Source of the DNA: Enterobacter ludwigii
Lineage (GTDB): Bacteria; Pseudomonadota; Gammaproteobacteria; Enterobacterales; Enterobacteriaceae
Reading direction: 5' to 3'
Assembly: GCA_023023105.1 (NCBI GenBank)
Contig: CP083824.1
Span: forward strand, 124,001 to 188,000
Length of the DNA: 64,000 bases
Within the stretch, counting starts at the first letter, position 1; every line of letters begins with the position of its first letter. The translations under genes were made by a program, and so were the position numbers. Shown here piece after piece: positions 1 through 9,609 of the stretch. Under the pieces are notes generated by a model that saw nothing but the letters and a program-made list of their open reading frames with translations, was not told the origin of the DNA and searched no databases.

Positions 1-1
1 A

Positions 2-886
2 CATGACCGCTGCAACGTGGCGTTTCTCCCTGACGTTCCGTTCCCAGACACCCTGCACCTGGAAAGCGATCTTGCGACCGCACTGGCAGCCAGCCGCAAC
101 ATTCTGATTGTGGTGCCAAGCCATGTCTTTGGCGAAGTGCTGCGCCAGATCAAGCCGCTGATGCGTCCGGATGCACGTATTGTATGGGCGACGAAAGGAC
201 TGGAAGCCGAAACCGGGCGTCTGCTGCAGGACGTTGCCCGCGAAGTGCTGGGTGATGAGATCCCGCTGGCGGTCATCTCCGGCCCGACCTTTGCTAAAGA
301 GCTGGCTGCTGGCCTACCAACAGCGATTTCGCTGGCTTCAACCGATCAGGCCTTCTCCGACGATCTTCAACAGCTGCTGCACTGCGGCAAGAGCTTCCGC
401 GTCTACAGCAACCCTGATTTTATCGGCGTGCAGCTGGGCGGTGCGGTGAAGAACGTGATTGCGATTGGTGCCGGGATGTCAGACGGCATTGGTTTTGGTG
501 CCAACGCACGTACGGCGTTGATCACCCGTGGTTTGACAGAAATGTCCCGTCTGGGAGCGGCACTGGGTGCCGATCCGGCGACCTTTATGGGGATGGCAGG
601 TCTGGGCGACCTGGTGCTGACCTGTACCGACAACCAGTCGCGTAACCGCCGCTTTGGCATGATGCTCGGACAGGGCAGCGATGTAAAAGGCGCGCAGGAG
701 AAGATTGGTCAGGTGGTTGAAGGTTACCGCAATACCAAAGAAGTTCGCGAACTTGCCCATCGGTTTGGCGTTGAAATGCCAATAACCGAGGAAATTTATC
801 AGGTATTGTATTGCGGAAAAAATGCGCGCGAGGCAGCATTGACCTTATTAGGTCGTGCGCGAAAGGACGAGCGCAGCAGCAACTAG
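2..886 (+). CDS. gpsA: Glycerol-3-phosphate dehydrogenase [NAD(P)+], 5'-truncated by window edge
   Basis: GpsA reduces dihydroxyacetone phosphate to sn-glycerol 3-phosphate in the cytosol, supplying the backbone for phospholipid synthesis. The frame is open from base 2 (reading [11 protein letters not shown]) to a TAG stop and gives 294 residues, matching about residues 45 to 339 of the 339-residue E. coli protein almost without gaps. The N-terminal Rossmann glycine motif lies outside the window. The middle and C-terminal parts show the expected blocks [34 protein letters not shown] (containing the catalytic lysine region) and [20 protein letters not shown]. An internal GTG at 17 is not the start, because homology continues upstream of it. 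cysE follows 76 bp downstream on the same strand, as in E. coli. Confidence 0.97.
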   Translation, partial: HDRCNVAFLPDVPFPDTLHLESDLATALAASRNILIVVPSHVFGEVLRQIKPLMRPDARIVWATKGLEAETGRLLQDVAREVLGDEIPLAVISGPTFAKELAAGLPTAISLASTDQAFSDDLQQLLHCGKSFRVYSNPDFIGVQLGGAVKNVIAIGAGMSDGIGFGANARTALITRGLTEMSRLGAALGADPATFMGMAGLGDLVLTCTDNQSRNRRFGMMLGQGSDVKGAQEKIGQVVEGYRNTKEVRELAHRFGVEMPITEEIYQVLYCGKNAREAALTLLGRARKDERSSN

Positions 887-962
887 TCGCAGGGAACCGT
901 TGTCACCCAACGATACGGCCAGCAGAGACTGGCCGATCGTACTATTACGTCTGGAGTAAGCA

Positions 963-1784
963 ATGCCGTGTGAAGAACTGGATATCGTCTGGAACAATAT
1001 TAAAGCCGAAGCCCGGGCGTTGGCCGACTGCGAGCCTATGCTGGCCAGTTTCTACCACGCGACGCTACTCAAGCACGAAAACCTCGGCAGCGCCCTGAGC
1101 TATATGCTTGCCAACAAACTGGCCTCCTCAATTATGCCTGCCATCGCCATTCGCGAAGTGGTAGAAGAGGCCTACGCCGCAGATCCGGAAATGATCGCCT
1201 CTGCCGCCTGTGATATCCAGGCTGTGCGCACGCGTGACCCGGCTGTCGATAAATACTCTACACCGCTGCTGTACCTGAAAGGCTTCCATGCGCTTCAGGC
1301 CTACCGCATTGGTCACTGGCTGTGGAACGAAGGCCGCCGCGCGCTGGCCATCTTCCTGCAAAACCAGGTGTCTGTAACCTTTCAGGTTGATATCCACCCG
1401 GCGGCGAAAATTGGCCGTGGGATTATGCTCGACCATGCCACCGGCATTGTTGTCGGTGAAACGGCGGTAATTGAAGATGACGTCTCTATTCTGCAATCGG
1501 TCACGCTGGGCGGTACGGGCAAAACCAGCGGCGATCGTCACCCGAAGATCCGTGAAGGGGTGATGATTGGCGCAGGTGCCAAGATCCTCGGGAATATCGA
1601 AGTAGGGCGCGGGGCGAAGATTGGTGCGGGTTCAGTCGTGCTTCAGCCAGTTCCGCCGCACACCACCGCCGCTGGCGTACCGGCACGTATTGTCGGCAAG
1701 CCAGACAGCGATAAACCGTCAATGGATATGGATCAGCACTTCAACGGTATCCACCATACTTTCGAGTATGGGGACGGTATTTAA
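963..1784 (+). CDS. cysE: Serine O-acetyltransferase
   Basis: CysE transfers acetyl from acetyl-CoA to L-serine, giving O-acetylserine, the first committed step of cysteine synthesis. It is a cytosolic hexamer that forms the cysteine synthase complex with CysK. The 273-residue length is the family norm. The N-terminal helical domain (about 1-140) is followed by left-handed beta-helix hexapeptide repeats (about 140-245), with the active-site segments [12 protein letters not shown] and [13 protein letters not shown] holding the catalytic His/Asp. The C-terminal tail ends EYGDGI; in the family this tail binds CysK and contributes to cysteine feedback inhibition. The ATG at 963 follows a GGAG-type ribosome site. 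The 3' end overlaps the convergent trmL by 4 bp. Confidence 0.97.
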   Translation: MPCEELDIVWNNIKAEARALADCEPMLASFYHATLLKHENLGSALSYMLANKLASSIMPAIAIREVVEEAYAADPEMIASAACDIQAVRTRDPAVDKYSTPLLYLKGFHALQAYRIGHWLWNEGRRALAIFLQNQVSVTFQVDIHPAAKIGRGIMLDHATGIVVGETAVIEDDVSILQSVTLGGTGKTSGDRHPKIREGVMIGAGAKILGNIEVGRGAKIGAGSVVLQPVPPHTTAAGVPARIVGKPDSDKPSMDMDQHFNGIHHTFEYGDGI

Positions 1785-2254
1785 CTTCTGAGAATGGCGC
1801 CCGGGTATCCCAACTGGCGCCATGCTTCATACACAACCACTGACACCGCATTTGACAGGTTCATGCTGCGACTGTCCGGCATCATTGGAATACGGATTTT
1901 TTGCTCAGCGGGCAGGGCGTCCAGGATGATTGCGGGCAGGCCACGGGTTTCCGGGCCAAACATCAGATAATCCCCTTCCTGATAGCTCACTGCGCTGTGT
2001 GCAGGCGTCCCTTTCGTGGTCAGGGCGAACATACGCTGTGGCTTTTCGCTTTCCAGAAACGCGGCGTAATCATGATGACGCACCACGGCAGTAAATTCAT
2101 GATAATCCAGCCCCGCACGTCGCAGACGTTTGTCGTCCCACGTAAAACCCATTGGCTCAATGATATGCAGGCGAAAACCGGTGTTCGCACACAAGCGGAT
2201 GATATTGCCGGTATTCGGCGGGATTTCTGGTTCGAATAAAACGATGTTAAGCAT
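1781..2254 (-). CDS. trmL: tRNA (cytidine/uridine-34-2'-O)-methyltransferase
   Basis: TrmL (YibK) methylates the ribose 2'-OH of wobble nucleotide 34 in the two tRNA-Leu isoacceptors with cmo5UAA and CAA-type anticodons, using S-adenosylmethionine. The 157-residue protein is a minimal SPOUT methyltransferase. The N-terminus [20 protein letters not shown] and the C-terminal knot segments FGPETRGLP and [18 protein letters not shown] are visible. It is a homodimer in known members. The gene is convergent with cysE (4-bp overlap). Its Shine-Dalgarno AAGGGGG lies inside a short inverted repeat described separately. Confidence 0.96.
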   Translation of the reverse strand: MLNIVLFEPEIPPNTGNIIRLCANTGFRLHIIEPMGFTWDDKRLRRAGLDYHEFTAVVRHHDYAAFLESEKPQRMFALTTKGTPAHSAVSYQEGDYLMFGPETRGLPAIILDALPAEQKIRIPMMPDSRSMNLSNAVSVVVYEAWRQLGYPGAILRS

Positions 2255-2255
2255 G

Positions 2256-2279
2256 CTGCCCCCTTAATTGCGGGGGCAG
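2256..2279 (-). promoter_or_regulatory. Hairpin enclosing the trmL ribosome-binding site
   Basis: On the minus strand CTGCCCCC and GGGGGCAG form a perfect 8-bp stem around an 8-nt loop. The 3' arm contains the trmL Shine-Dalgarno and ends 1 nt before the trmL start codon. There is no U-tract, so it is unlikely to be a simple terminator of the upstream transporter gene, whose stop lies 21 nt away. A translational brake on trmL is an inference. Confidence 0.45.
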
Positions 2280-2299
2280 AATAGCAGAAAAGAGAGGAA

Positions 2300-3640
2300 C
2301 TACGCGACGCCGGGTTCCTGCGAGCGGCTATACAGCATTTTGTAGACGGTTGCCGCGGCGGCCACCATGGCGGGTACGCTGAGGATCATTAAAATACTGT
2401 CTGCCTGCCACTGCATGGAAAGAAGCTGGGCGCTGGTCATGGTTCCCGCCACGCCGCCAAAGCGGCCGATGCCCTGCATCCAGGCGATACCTGTCGCGCG
2501 GCACTCGGTAGGGTAAAAGGTAGCGGCCAGGGTCTGCATGCCCGATTGCGCACCGTTCATTGCGATCCCCATCAGGAAAATCAGTCCGCCAAACAGGGCG
2601 ATATGGTTTTGCTCAAGGCCGAGTAACAGGATCAGTCCCATTGTCAGGACAAATCCCCCGGCGACCACCTTGTGCGCTTCCCAGCGGTCCATCATCCAGC
2701 CCGCGAGCAGAATGCCTGCGGTACCGCCGAAGGTGAACAGCGAGGTGAGCCAGGCGGATTCCGCCAGAGCATAACCCATCCCCTGCATCAGCGTTGGCAT
2801 CCAGCTCAGCAGGACGTAGTAAATGACCAGCCCCATAAAGTAGGTCACCCACAGCATCAGGGTGCCGGGCAGCCAGGGCATAGCAAACAGTTGCGCCACG
2901 CTCCCTTTTTTAGTGACCACCTTTTCTTCCGCCAGGAAAAAGCCCGTGACGCTATCCAGCGTGCTGCGTGCAAACCGGCTGGCGATGCGGCGGACCTGCA
3001 TGACGTCTTTCCCGCGTTGTACCAAAAACTTCACAGACTCGGGTAAAAGCAGTGCCAGAAGCAGCGTTAAAATCAGCGGAGCAATCGCGCCGGTCAGCAG
3101 CACGCTTCGCCAGCCGTGGTGGGGGATAAGCCAGGAAGAGATCGCGCCGCCGCCTGCCGCACCCAGAGGGAAGCCGCAGTACATGGTGTTAATCGCCATG
3201 GCGCGGCAGCGCTGGGGGGCAAACTCGGAGATCAGCGTGATGGCGTTAGGCATTGCAGCGCCGAGGCCCAGACCCGTCAAAAAGCGCCACAGCGTGAGCG
3301 TATTCAGACTTTGCGCCCAGGCCGTTCCCAGGCTCGCAAGACCGAAGAACAGACACGAAAAGACCAGTACGCGCTTGCGTCCCATCCGGTCCGATACCGG
3401 ACCGGCGATAAGTGCCCCCAACGACAGCCCCAGCAGCGCTGCGCTCAGCACCGGCCCCAGATCCTGTTTGTGTATCCCCCATTCTGCCGACAGCGTAGGC
3501 GCGATGTAACCCATCGCCGCCGTATCAAAACCATCGATCGCCAGAACCAGAAAGCCCAGAACGATAAGAAGCCAGTGAAACCCTGAAAAGGGACTCTCAT
3601 CGATCACCTGCTGAATATCCACCTTACCTGAATATGTCAT
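2300..3640 (-). CDS. MFS transporter, aromatic acid:H+ symporter (AAHS) type
   Basis: A 446-residue inner-membrane major facilitator with about 12 hydrophobic segments. The first segment contains the DGFD motif (VLAIDGFDTAAMGYIAP) typical of the AAHS group (PcaK, BenK, MhbT), which imports benzoate-type acids with protons. The loop 2-3 signature GPVSDRMGRKR and the TM4 segment RFLTGLGLGAAMPN are present. Start chosen at the ATG at 3640, preceded by AGGGGAG; a longer frame upstream has no homology-like sequence. It sits alone between trmL and lldD, where K-12 has no gene, so it is an accessory insertion in the backbone. No aromatic catabolic enzyme is next to it, so the substrate cannot be assigned; a hydroxybenzoate-like acid or another organic acid is possible. 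Confidence 0.85.
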   Translation of the reverse strand: MTYSGKVDIQQVIDESPFSGFHWLLIVLGFLVLAIDGFDTAAMGYIAPTLSAEWGIHKQDLGPVLSAALLGLSLGALIAGPVSDRMGRKRVLVFSCLFFGLASLGTAWAQSLNTLTLWRFLTGLGLGAAMPNAITLISEFAPQRCRAMAINTMYCGFPLGAAGGGAISSWLIPHHGWRSVLLTGAIAPLILTLLLALLLPESVKFLVQRGKDVMQVRRIASRFARSTLDSVTGFFLAEEKVVTKKGSVAQLFAMPWLPGTLMLWVTYFMGLVIYYVLLSWMPTLMQGMGYALAESAWLTSLFTFGGTAGILLAGWMMDRWEAHKVVAGGFVLTMGLILLLGLEQNHIALFGGLIFLMGIAMNGAQSGMQTLAATFYPTECRATGIAWMQGIGRFGGVAGTMTSAQLLSMQWQADSILMILSVPAMVAAAATVYKMLYSRSQEPGVA

Positions 3641-3763
3641 ACGCTCCCCTCTGATGTGATGTTGTTTTTGTGTTCTTGTATTTGCTTGTCTATACAATTG
3701 CGCGCGGCAGGTTGATGTCAAATTTTCTTATCCAATATGTTATCTGGATGTTATTTTTGGCAT

Positions 3764-3792
3764 AAAAAAGCGCCCGAGGGGGAATCGGGCGC
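3764..3792 (-). terminator. Rho-independent terminator of the lldPRD operon
   Basis: On the minus strand GCGCCCGA pairs perfectly with TCGGGCGC (3770-3777 with 3785-3792), followed by a run of U (A6 on the plus strand, 3764-3769). It lies 28 bp after the lldD stop. Confidence 0.85.
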
Positions 3793-3820
3793 GTGAAAAA
3801 GAGGTGTTAATGGAGAAGAC

Positions 3821-5008
3821 TCAGGCTGCGTTTCCCTGAGCAAGCGGAGCCAGCGTCGCCGGTAATTTGCTTAACTCCTGCACCAGGGAATCCTTACTGA
3901 TTTCACTAATCGTTTTCGCGCCAGTTAACGTCATCGCCACCTTCATCTCTTTTTCGATCAGGTTCAGCAGGTTTGCCACACCCGCCTGGCCCGCCGTCGC
4001 CAGCGCATACAGATACGCACGGCCCAGCAGTACGCTGTCAGCGCCCAGCGCGATCATACGCACCACGTCCAGCCCGCTGCGGATGCCGCTGTCAGCCAGG
4101 ATAGCGATGTCGCCTTTCACTGCATCGGCAATGGCAGGCAGGGCTCGTGCGGAAGAGAGCACACCGTCAAGCTGGCGTCCGCCGTGGTTAGAAACCACAA
4201 TCCCGTCAGCGCCAAAGCGTACCGCGTCGCGGGCATCTTCCGGGTCGAGGATCCCTTTGATCACCATCGGGCCGTCCCAGAAATCGCGGATCCACTCCAG
4301 GTCTTTCCAGGAGATGGACGGGTCGAAGTTATTTGCCAGCCAGCCGATGTAATCTTCCAGCCCGGTAGGTTTACCAAGGTAAGCCGAGATGTTGCCCAGA
4401 TCGTGTGGACGTCCGTTCAGACCGACATCCCAGGCCCATTGCGGATGCGTCACCGCCTGCCAGTAACGGCGCAGGGCGGCATTCGGTCCGCTCATGCCTG
4501 AGTGAGCATCACGGTAGCGTGCGCCGGGGGTTGGCATATCGACGGTAAAGACCAGCGTTGAGCAGCCCGCCGCTTTGGCACGCTCCAGCGCATTACGCAT
4601 AAACCCGCGATCGCGCAGAACGTACAGCTGGAACCACATCGGGCGCTTGATGGTTGGAGCGACTTCTTCAATCGGGCAGACGGAAACGGTGGAGAGGGTA
4701 AACGGAATGCCTTTGGCATCTGCAGCCGCGGCCGCCTGTACTTCGCCACGACGGGCGTACATGCCGCACAGGCCTACGGGGGCGAGGGCGACCGGCATGG
4801 AGAGCGTTTCATTGAACAATTTCGTCTCAAGGCTCAGGTCAGACATATTCTTCAGCACGCGCTGGCGCAGAGCCACTTCCGACAGGTCTTCCACGTTGCG
4901 ACGCAGGGTGTGCTCGGCATAGGCCCCGCCGTCGATATAGTGAAACAGGAAAGGTGGCAAAATGCGCTGTGCCGCGGCGCGATAGTCACTGGCTGCTGAA
5001 ATAATCAT
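3821..5008 (-). CDS. lldD: L-lactate dehydrogenase (quinone), FMN-dependent
   Basis: LldD oxidises L-lactate to pyruvate at the inner face of the cytoplasmic membrane and passes electrons to quinone, allowing aerobic growth on lactate. The 395 residues form the FMN-dependent alpha-hydroxyacid dehydrogenase TIM barrel. Visible signatures are the N-terminal [11 protein letters not shown] segment, the substrate-binding [11 protein letters not shown] region and the active-site motif [12 protein letters not shown] with the catalytic histidine and arginine, then [19 protein letters not shown] near the phosphate site. It is the last gene of lldP-lldR-lldD; its start overlaps the lldR stop by 4 bp, indicating translational coupling, and a terminator follows. 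Control by LldR and ArcA is known in E. coli. Confidence 0.97.
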   Translation of the reverse strand: MIISAASDYRAAAQRILPPFLFHYIDGGAYAEHTLRRNVEDLSEVALRQRVLKNMSDLSLETKLFNETLSMPVALAPVGLCGMYARRGEVQAAAAADAKGIPFTLSTVSVCPIEEVAPTIKRPMWFQLYVLRDRGFMRNALERAKAAGCSTLVFTVDMPTPGARYRDAHSGMSGPNAALRRYWQAVTHPQWAWDVGLNGRPHDLGNISAYLGKPTGLEDYIGWLANNFDPSISWKDLEWIRDFWDGPMVIKGILDPEDARDAVRFGADGIVVSNHGGRQLDGVLSSARALPAIADAVKGDIAILADSGIRSGLDVVRMIALGADSVLLGRAYLYALATAGQAGVANLLNLIEKEMKVAMTLTGAKTISEISKDSLVQELSKLPATLAPLAQGNAA

Positions 5009-5778
5009 GCTTTGTTCTCCCTGGAAATATCACTGTCGCCAGGCAGACGGGTAATACGCGCCTGTCGGGCCTGATCTTCATCGAATCGTTTAATGGTGGT
5101 GTGTACGAAGCCCAGATGCGCCATCATCGCTTTTCGCGCGGCCTCGGCATCACCGGCCAGAATGGCGTTAAGCACCGCCTCGTGTTGTTCGGTCAACTGG
5201 GCAAACACCGGTGGAACCAGATACATACGCTGGCGGCTCTGCTTCACGGAGGATTGCAGCAAGTCGAAGAAACCGCGCATGGTCTGCAGCAGAACCACGT
5301 TGTGTGATGCCTCGGCAATCGCCAGGTGAAAGCGCACGTCCGCCTGGGAGGCGATATCCGGGTCACTGCTTTGCGTGGCCTCAAAACAGGCTCTTAGCTT
5401 CTCTTTATCGGCCTCGGTTGCCCGCATGGCTGCATGCCAGGCGGTACTGGTTTCGATGGCGTGACGCGCTTCAAGGATGTCGAAGCTGTAGTCCGGGTCG
5501 TTCTCCATCAGCGTTTTCAGCGGCTGAACAATGTTTTGCTCAGACCAGTCATCATGCTGCCAGCGGACAAAGGTGCCACCACCACGGCGGCTTACCAGTA
5601 CCCCTTCGCTGACCAGTGTCGCCAGTGCTTCACGCAGCGAATTACGTGATACACCAAGCTGGGCGGCGAGCTGGCGTTCGGCGGGTAATTTCATGCCCGC
5701 TTCCAGCTGTTGTTCTTCAATCAGCGCCCGCACGCGAGAGGCGATCTCGTCGGACAGGCGTCTGGGCATCACTATCAT
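5005..5778 (-). CDS. lldR: Transcriptional regulator LldR, FadR/GntR family
   Basis: LldR controls the lactate operon: it represses without L-lactate and is thought to activate with it. The 257 residues contain an N-terminal winged helix-turn-helix (about 10-75, with [22 protein letters not shown] and [10 protein letters not shown] at the wing) and an all-helical FCD ligand-binding domain (about 90-235) with [11 protein letters not shown] and metal-binding histidines such as [11 protein letters not shown]. Its ends overlap lldP and lldD by 4 bp each. Two matching operator-like palindromes lie upstream of lldP. Confidence 0.96.
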   Translation of the reverse strand: MIVMPRRLSDEIASRVRALIEEQQLEAGMKLPAERQLAAQLGVSRNSLREALATLVSEGVLVSRRGGGTFVRWQHDDWSEQNIVQPLKTLMENDPDYSFDILEARHAIETSTAWHAAMRATEADKEKLRACFEATQSSDPDIASQADVRFHLAIAEASHNVVLLQTMRGFFDLLQSSVKQSRQRMYLVPPVFAQLTEQHEAVLNAILAGDAEAARKAMMAHLGFVHTTIKRFDEDQARQARITRLPGDSDISRENKA

Positions 5779-7430
5779 GGAATCATCCAGGTTAAGACAT
5801 AGGCCTGCAGGGTGGTGATCACCCCGACCATGCAGGTGAATATCAGGCTGTGTTTCACGGTAAAGCGGAACAGGTCCGACTCTTTACCGACCAGTCCCAC
5901 CGCAGCGCAGGCAATGGCGATGGATTGCGGGGAGATCATTTTCCCGGTCACGCCGCCAGTGGTGTTAGCCGCCACCAGAAGGACATCTGACACGCCAATC
6001 TGTTGGGCCGCCGTCGCCTGCAGAGCAGCAAACAGGGCGTTAGACGAGGTATCTGAACCGGTCAGGAACACCCCTAACCAGCCGAGGAACGGCGAGAAGA
6101 AGGTGAATGCGTGGCTGGTATGCGCCAGCGCCAGAGCCAGCGTAGATGACAAACCGGAATAGTTTGAGATAAACGCGAATGCCAGCACCATGCCGATAGA
6201 GTAAATCGGCAGCATCAGTTCTTTAATGGTCGCCGCAAAGGTCTGTACTGCAGCGACAGGCTTCATGCGCAGCCAGACAACAGAAAGGATAGCGGCAAAC
6301 AGAATCGCCGTACCGGTCGCGGAGAACCAGTCGAATTTGTACACCGCGGCATACGGCGTTGCGGCGTGGACCACTGGCGGCATACGGGCGACCATCTTGT
6401 CGAGGAACGGTACGGAGATGTTAATCACCATGTCGTACAGCGCGCCACCCGGGGCAAACAGGGCTTTGAAAGGTGGGATGCTCCACAGCGTGACCGTTGC
6501 GGTCAGGAACAGGAACGGCGACCAGGCGCGGATCACCTGTCCTGCCGTATAGCCTGTACGTGCCAGGGTTTGATCGACCTGAGAGGCGCCCATATCGGCA
6601 AAACGGAAAATACGTACCGGCTGCCAGCGCTTCAGGAACAGCGTCAGACAAACCAGCGAAACCAGCGAAGAGATAATGTCCGGCAGTTCAGGGCCGAGGA
6701 AGTTGGAGCTGAGATACTGGGCGATGGCGAACGAACCACCTGCCACCATCACCGCAGGCCAGGTCTCCTTCACGCCGCGCCAGCCGTCCATAATCGCCAT
6801 GATCCAGAACAGCACGATAATGGTCAGGAACGGCAGTTGGCGGCCCACCATCTGGCCAATCTCGAAGCTGTCCAGCCCGGTGACCTGTCCGGCCACCAGA
6901 ATTGGAATGCCCATCGCACCAAACGCGACGGGGGCGGTGTTCACAATCAGGCACAGGCCCGCGGCATACAGCGGGTTAAAGCCCAGACCGACCAGCAGCG
7001 CGGCGGTGATCGCCACCGGTGCGCCAAAACCTGCAGCCCCTTCCAGGAACGCCCCAAAGGAGAAGCCGACAATCAGCATCTGCAGGCGCTGGTCAGGGGT
7101 AATGGAGAGAATCGACGAACGGATGATGTCGAACTGCCCGGTTTTCACCGAGATTTTATAGACAAAGACCGCGGCGATGATGATCCACGCAATCGGCCAT
7201 AGGCCATAGAAGAAACCGTAGACCACAGAGGCCAGCGCACGGTCGACCGGCATTTTGTAGAACAACAATGCCACCATCAGCGCAATGGCAACGGTGATGG
7301 TGGCGGCAAGGTAGCCCTTCAACTTGAGCTTAATCAGCGCAAAGAAGAAGAACAGGATCGGAAGCGATGCGATCAGGCTCGACAGCCAGATATTTCCGGC
7401 CGGGTCGTAGTTTTGTTGCCAGAGGCTCAT
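5775..7430 (-). CDS. lldP: L-lactate permease
   Basis: LldP is a lactate/proton symporter of the inner membrane that also takes glycolate and D-lactate in E. coli. The 551-residue protein has about 12-14 hydrophobic segments and the family blocks [20 protein letters not shown] and [16 protein letters not shown], followed by [19 protein letters not shown]. The start at 7430 has a GGAG site about 8 nt upstream. It is the first gene of the lactate operon; the stop overlaps the lldR start by 4 bp. Confidence 0.97.
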   Translation of the reverse strand: MSLWQQNYDPAGNIWLSSLIASLPILFFFFALIKLKLKGYLAATITVAIALMVALLFYKMPVDRALASVVYGFFYGLWPIAWIIIAAVFVYKISVKTGQFDIIRSSILSITPDQRLQMLIVGFSFGAFLEGAAGFGAPVAITAALLVGLGFNPLYAAGLCLIVNTAPVAFGAMGIPILVAGQVTGLDSFEIGQMVGRQLPFLTIIVLFWIMAIMDGWRGVKETWPAVMVAGGSFAIAQYLSSNFLGPELPDIISSLVSLVCLTLFLKRWQPVRIFRFADMGASQVDQTLARTGYTAGQVIRAWSPFLFLTATVTLWSIPPFKALFAPGGALYDMVINISVPFLDKMVARMPPVVHAATPYAAVYKFDWFSATGTAILFAAILSVVWLRMKPVAAVQTFAATIKELMLPIYSIGMVLAFAFISNYSGLSSTLALALAHTSHAFTFFSPFLGWLGVFLTGSDTSSNALFAALQATAAQQIGVSDVLLVAANTTGGVTGKMISPQSIAIACAAVGLVGKESDLFRFTVKHSLIFTCMVGVITTLQAYVLTWMIP

Positions 7431-7505
7431 GCAGGTCTCCTGGGGACCAGACAGCCTGTACTGCGGGTGAGTCTCCGCTCATCTCTGCGTCACAGTCTGT
7501 GTAAA

Positions 7506-7520
7506 ATTGGTCCTGCCAAT
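7506..7520. promoter_or_regulatory. LldR operator, promoter-proximal
   Basis: ATTGG-N5-CCAAT perfect inverted repeat, 76 bp upstream of the lldP start. An identical half-site pair with the same 5-bp spacer lies 126 bp further upstream (centre to centre). Two operators flanking the promoter is the known architecture at E. coli lldPRD, so assignment to LldR is strong by analogy, though binding is inferred. Confidence 0.75.
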
Positions 7521-7631
7521 GTTGTGTTGTAGGGGTAATGACAACAAATGGTTAACCAGATGTTATGAGCTGGCAATGGTTTTGTGAGCAGAAATGATGG
7601 ATTTGTGAAGCGGGGAAGAAAGAAACCGTGG

Positions 7632-7646
7632 ATTGGTTGGGCCAAT
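7632..7646. promoter_or_regulatory. LldR operator, distal
   Basis: Second ATTGG-N5-CCAAT palindrome, centred 126 bp upstream of the first (about 12 helical turns). The pair could support a repression loop around the lldP promoter. No convincing gene overlaps it. Confidence 0.7.
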
Positions 7647-7706
7647 TTGAGTGGGGCTCCACCGTATGATGGTGTGCCCCTTAAAGAGTTAATAGAATTT
7701 CAGGAA

Positions 7707-8388
7707 TTAAACAGCATTCTGAACAGAGGCGGTATCTCCGATGACAGTCAAACCATCTTGTTGCTTAAGACGGTTATTTTTAATCTCCTGCTCAATGACA
7801 TCTGAGATCACCTTTCGAAGAACACTGCTGGTTGATTTAAAACCAAGCATCCTCGAGACGGATGTAATGATTTCATCTTCAGTTGCTCCGAGGCTTGCGC
7901 TAACTATGTCAAATACACCCGAAGCGATTTCTATAGGTGCGATCAGTTCCGGTTTACGTACACCTGCAGACAACACGTTCTGTCTATTGCGGAGTCGAAT
8001 CGTTACTTCTTTGTGTATGAAAAACTCATGCTCCTTATAAATCTTACCCCTCATGCATGCAATTTGAGCAGCTTGACTAACAACGTTTTCTATTCGCGCA
8101 CCTGCCCGCTGCAATCCCCACGCTGAGCGAAGACGAGTTATTACTTCGTTTATATGGATAGGCGATTCTGTGAAGACTATTTTTTCAACCATGTCAGCAA
8201 GTATACCGGTTGGTGTTTCATGTAAAGCATATGAAAGATTGGCTTCGGGCTGTGCTTCTTCATAACTCACAGACTGGTCATTAGCGGAATCAGTTCTATC
8301 AAAACCAACCTCAATAGCATCTTCTCGTTCAACGGTGACGATATCAACAGGAACGGCTCGAGAACGCCCGTAGGTGTGTTCTGCTCTA
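7707..8388 (-). pseudogene. C-terminal remnant of a DUF4011/helicase/DUF3320 (Hhe-type) defence protein
   Basis: About 226 codons of homologous frame end at a stop at 7707. The sequence around residues 60-200 (IVFTESPIHINEVITRLRSA, WGLQRAGARIENVV, GATEDEIITSVSRMLGF) matches the DUF3320 domain, which closes very large DUF4011-helicase-nuclease proteins. The frame runs backwards straight into the inverted repeat of the adjacent IS3-family element; the apparent GTG start lies inside the IS and is artificial. The matching N-terminal DUF4011 piece is on the far side of the IS in the same orientation. Full-length relatives are roughly 1,900-2,000 residues, so most of the protein including the helicase core is missing. 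As a result this fragment is not expected to function. Confidence 0.82.
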
Positions 8389-8417
8389 TGACCTGCCCCC
8401 ACGATTAGATACAACAC

Positions 8418-9251
8418 TCAGTTAGTAACGTCGGAATCTTCATTCTCAGAATGACCCTTTCTCCAGCCCGCTGCAAATTCAGACGGTGTCTGATAATTCA
8501 GCGTGGAGTGCGGGCGGCATTCGTTATAATCCTGCCGCCAGTCATTAATAATTTTCCTGGCATGAACGATATCGCTGAACCAGTGCTCATTCAAACATTC
8601 ATCGCGAAATCGTCCGTTAAAGCTCTCAATAAATCCGTTCTGCGTTGGCTTGCCCGGCTGGATTAAGCGCAACTCAACACCATGCTCAAAGGCCCATTGA
8701 TCCAGTGCACGGCAAGTGAACTCCGGCCCCTGGTCAGTTCTTATCGTCGCCGGATAGCCTCGAAACAGTGCAATGCTGTCCAGAATACGCGTGACCTGAA
8801 CGCCTGAAATCCCAAAGGCAACAGTGACCGTCAGGCATTCCTTTGTGAAATCATCGACGCAGGTAAGACACTTGATCCTGCGACCGGTGGAAAGTGCGTC
8901 CATGACGAAATCCATCGACCAGGTCAGATTGGGCGCCGCCGGACGGAGCAGCGGCAGACGTTCTGTTGCCAGCCCTTTACGACGTCTTCTGCGTTTTACG
9001 CCCAGGCCACTGAGGTGATAAAGCCGGTACACGCGCTTATGATTAACATGAAGCCCTTCACGGCGCAGCAACTGCCAAATACGACGGTAGCCAAAACGCC
9101 TGCGCTCCAGTGCCAGCTCAGTGATGCGCCCTGATAAATGCGCATCAGCAGCCGGACGGTGAGCCTCATAGCGGCAGGTCGACAGGGATAAACCTGTAAG
9201 CCTGCAGGCACGACGTTGCGACAGACCGGTCGCATCACACATCAACATCAC
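8418..9251 (-). CDS. IS3-family transposase OrfB (DDE catalytic part)
   Basis: About 277 residues with the IS3 OrfB layout: HTH_21-like region (about 40-85) and rve integrase core (about 105-215). The DDE residues are visible in [18 protein letters not shown] and [14 protein letters not shown]. Its frame is open upstream of the nominal start and overlaps the end of orfA; reading -1 within GGGCGAAAGT gives the continuous junction [14 protein letters not shown], as expected for an OrfAB fusion made by programmed frameshifting. Both frames look intact, so the element may still be active. Confidence 0.92.
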   Translation of the reverse strand: MMLMCDATGLSQRRACRLTGLSLSTCRYEAHRPAADAHLSGRITELALERRRFGYRRIWQLLRREGLHVNHKRVYRLYHLSGLGVKRRRRRKGLATERLPLLRPAAPNLTWSMDFVMDALSTGRRIKCLTCVDDFTKECLTVTVAFGISGVQVTRILDSIALFRGYPATIRTDQGPEFTCRALDQWAFEHGVELRLIQPGKPTQNGFIESFNGRFRDECLNEHWFSDIVHARKIINDWRQDYNECRPHSTLNYQTPSEFAAGWRKGHSENEDSDVTN

Positions 9252-9274
9252 GGCTTCCCGCTTCTGGTCTGTCG

Positions 9275-9538
9275 TCAGTACTTTCGCCCAAGAGCCACCT
9301 GAAGCGCCTCTTTATCCAGCATGGCTTCGGCAAGCAGCTTCTTGAGTCTGGCGTTCTCTTCCTCAAGCGACTTCAGGCGCTTAACTTCAGGCACCGCCAT
9401 ACCGCCATACTTCTTACGCCAGGTGTAAAACGTGGCATCGGAAATGGCATGCTTGCGGCAGAGTTCACGGGCGGGTACCCCAGCTTCGGCTTCGCGGAGA
9501 ATACTGATGATCTGTTCGTCGGAAAAACGCTTCTTCAT
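9275..9538 (-). CDS. IS3-family transposase OrfA
   Basis: An 87-residue protein with an N-terminal helix-turn-helix ([17 protein letters not shown], then [20 protein letters not shown]) and a C-terminal leucine-zipper-like helix ([18 protein letters not shown]), the standard IS3 OrfA plan. OrfA binds the IS ends; fused to OrfB by frameshifting it gives the active transposase. The start at 9538 follows a GAGGACATCCCC leader. Confidence 0.92.
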   Translation of the reverse strand: MKKRFSDEQIISILREAEAGVPARELCRKHAISDATFYTWRKKYGGMAVPEVKRLKSLEEENARLKKLLAEAMLDKEALQVALGRKY

Positions 9539-9609
9539 GGGGATGTCCTCATGTGGCTTATGAAGACATTACTAACATCGGGGTGTACTAATCAACGGGG
9601 AGCAGGTCA

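Larger units (their letters stand above)
8389..9609 (-). mobile_element. IS3-family insertion sequence (IS407-like subgroup), 1221 bp
   Basis: The two ends are imperfect inverted repeats reading inward TGACCTGCCCCC (8389) and TGACCTGCTCCC (9609 on the minus strand). The similarity continues inward through GATTAG and then GTTAGTAA. The element contains overlapping transposase frames orfA and orfB in the minus direction, joined by a probable -1 frameshift. The bases beside the left end (CTA) and the right end (CCA) are not a target duplication. Because the flanking gene has also lost its middle, the element probably made an adjacent deletion after inserting. Exact ends are inferred from the repeats. 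Confidence 0.85.

Noticed and set aside
7584..7805. A 73-codon plus-strand frame next to lldP
   Set aside because: It spans the distal LldR operator and the end of the defence-gene remnant, has no family resemblance and no good ribosome site.
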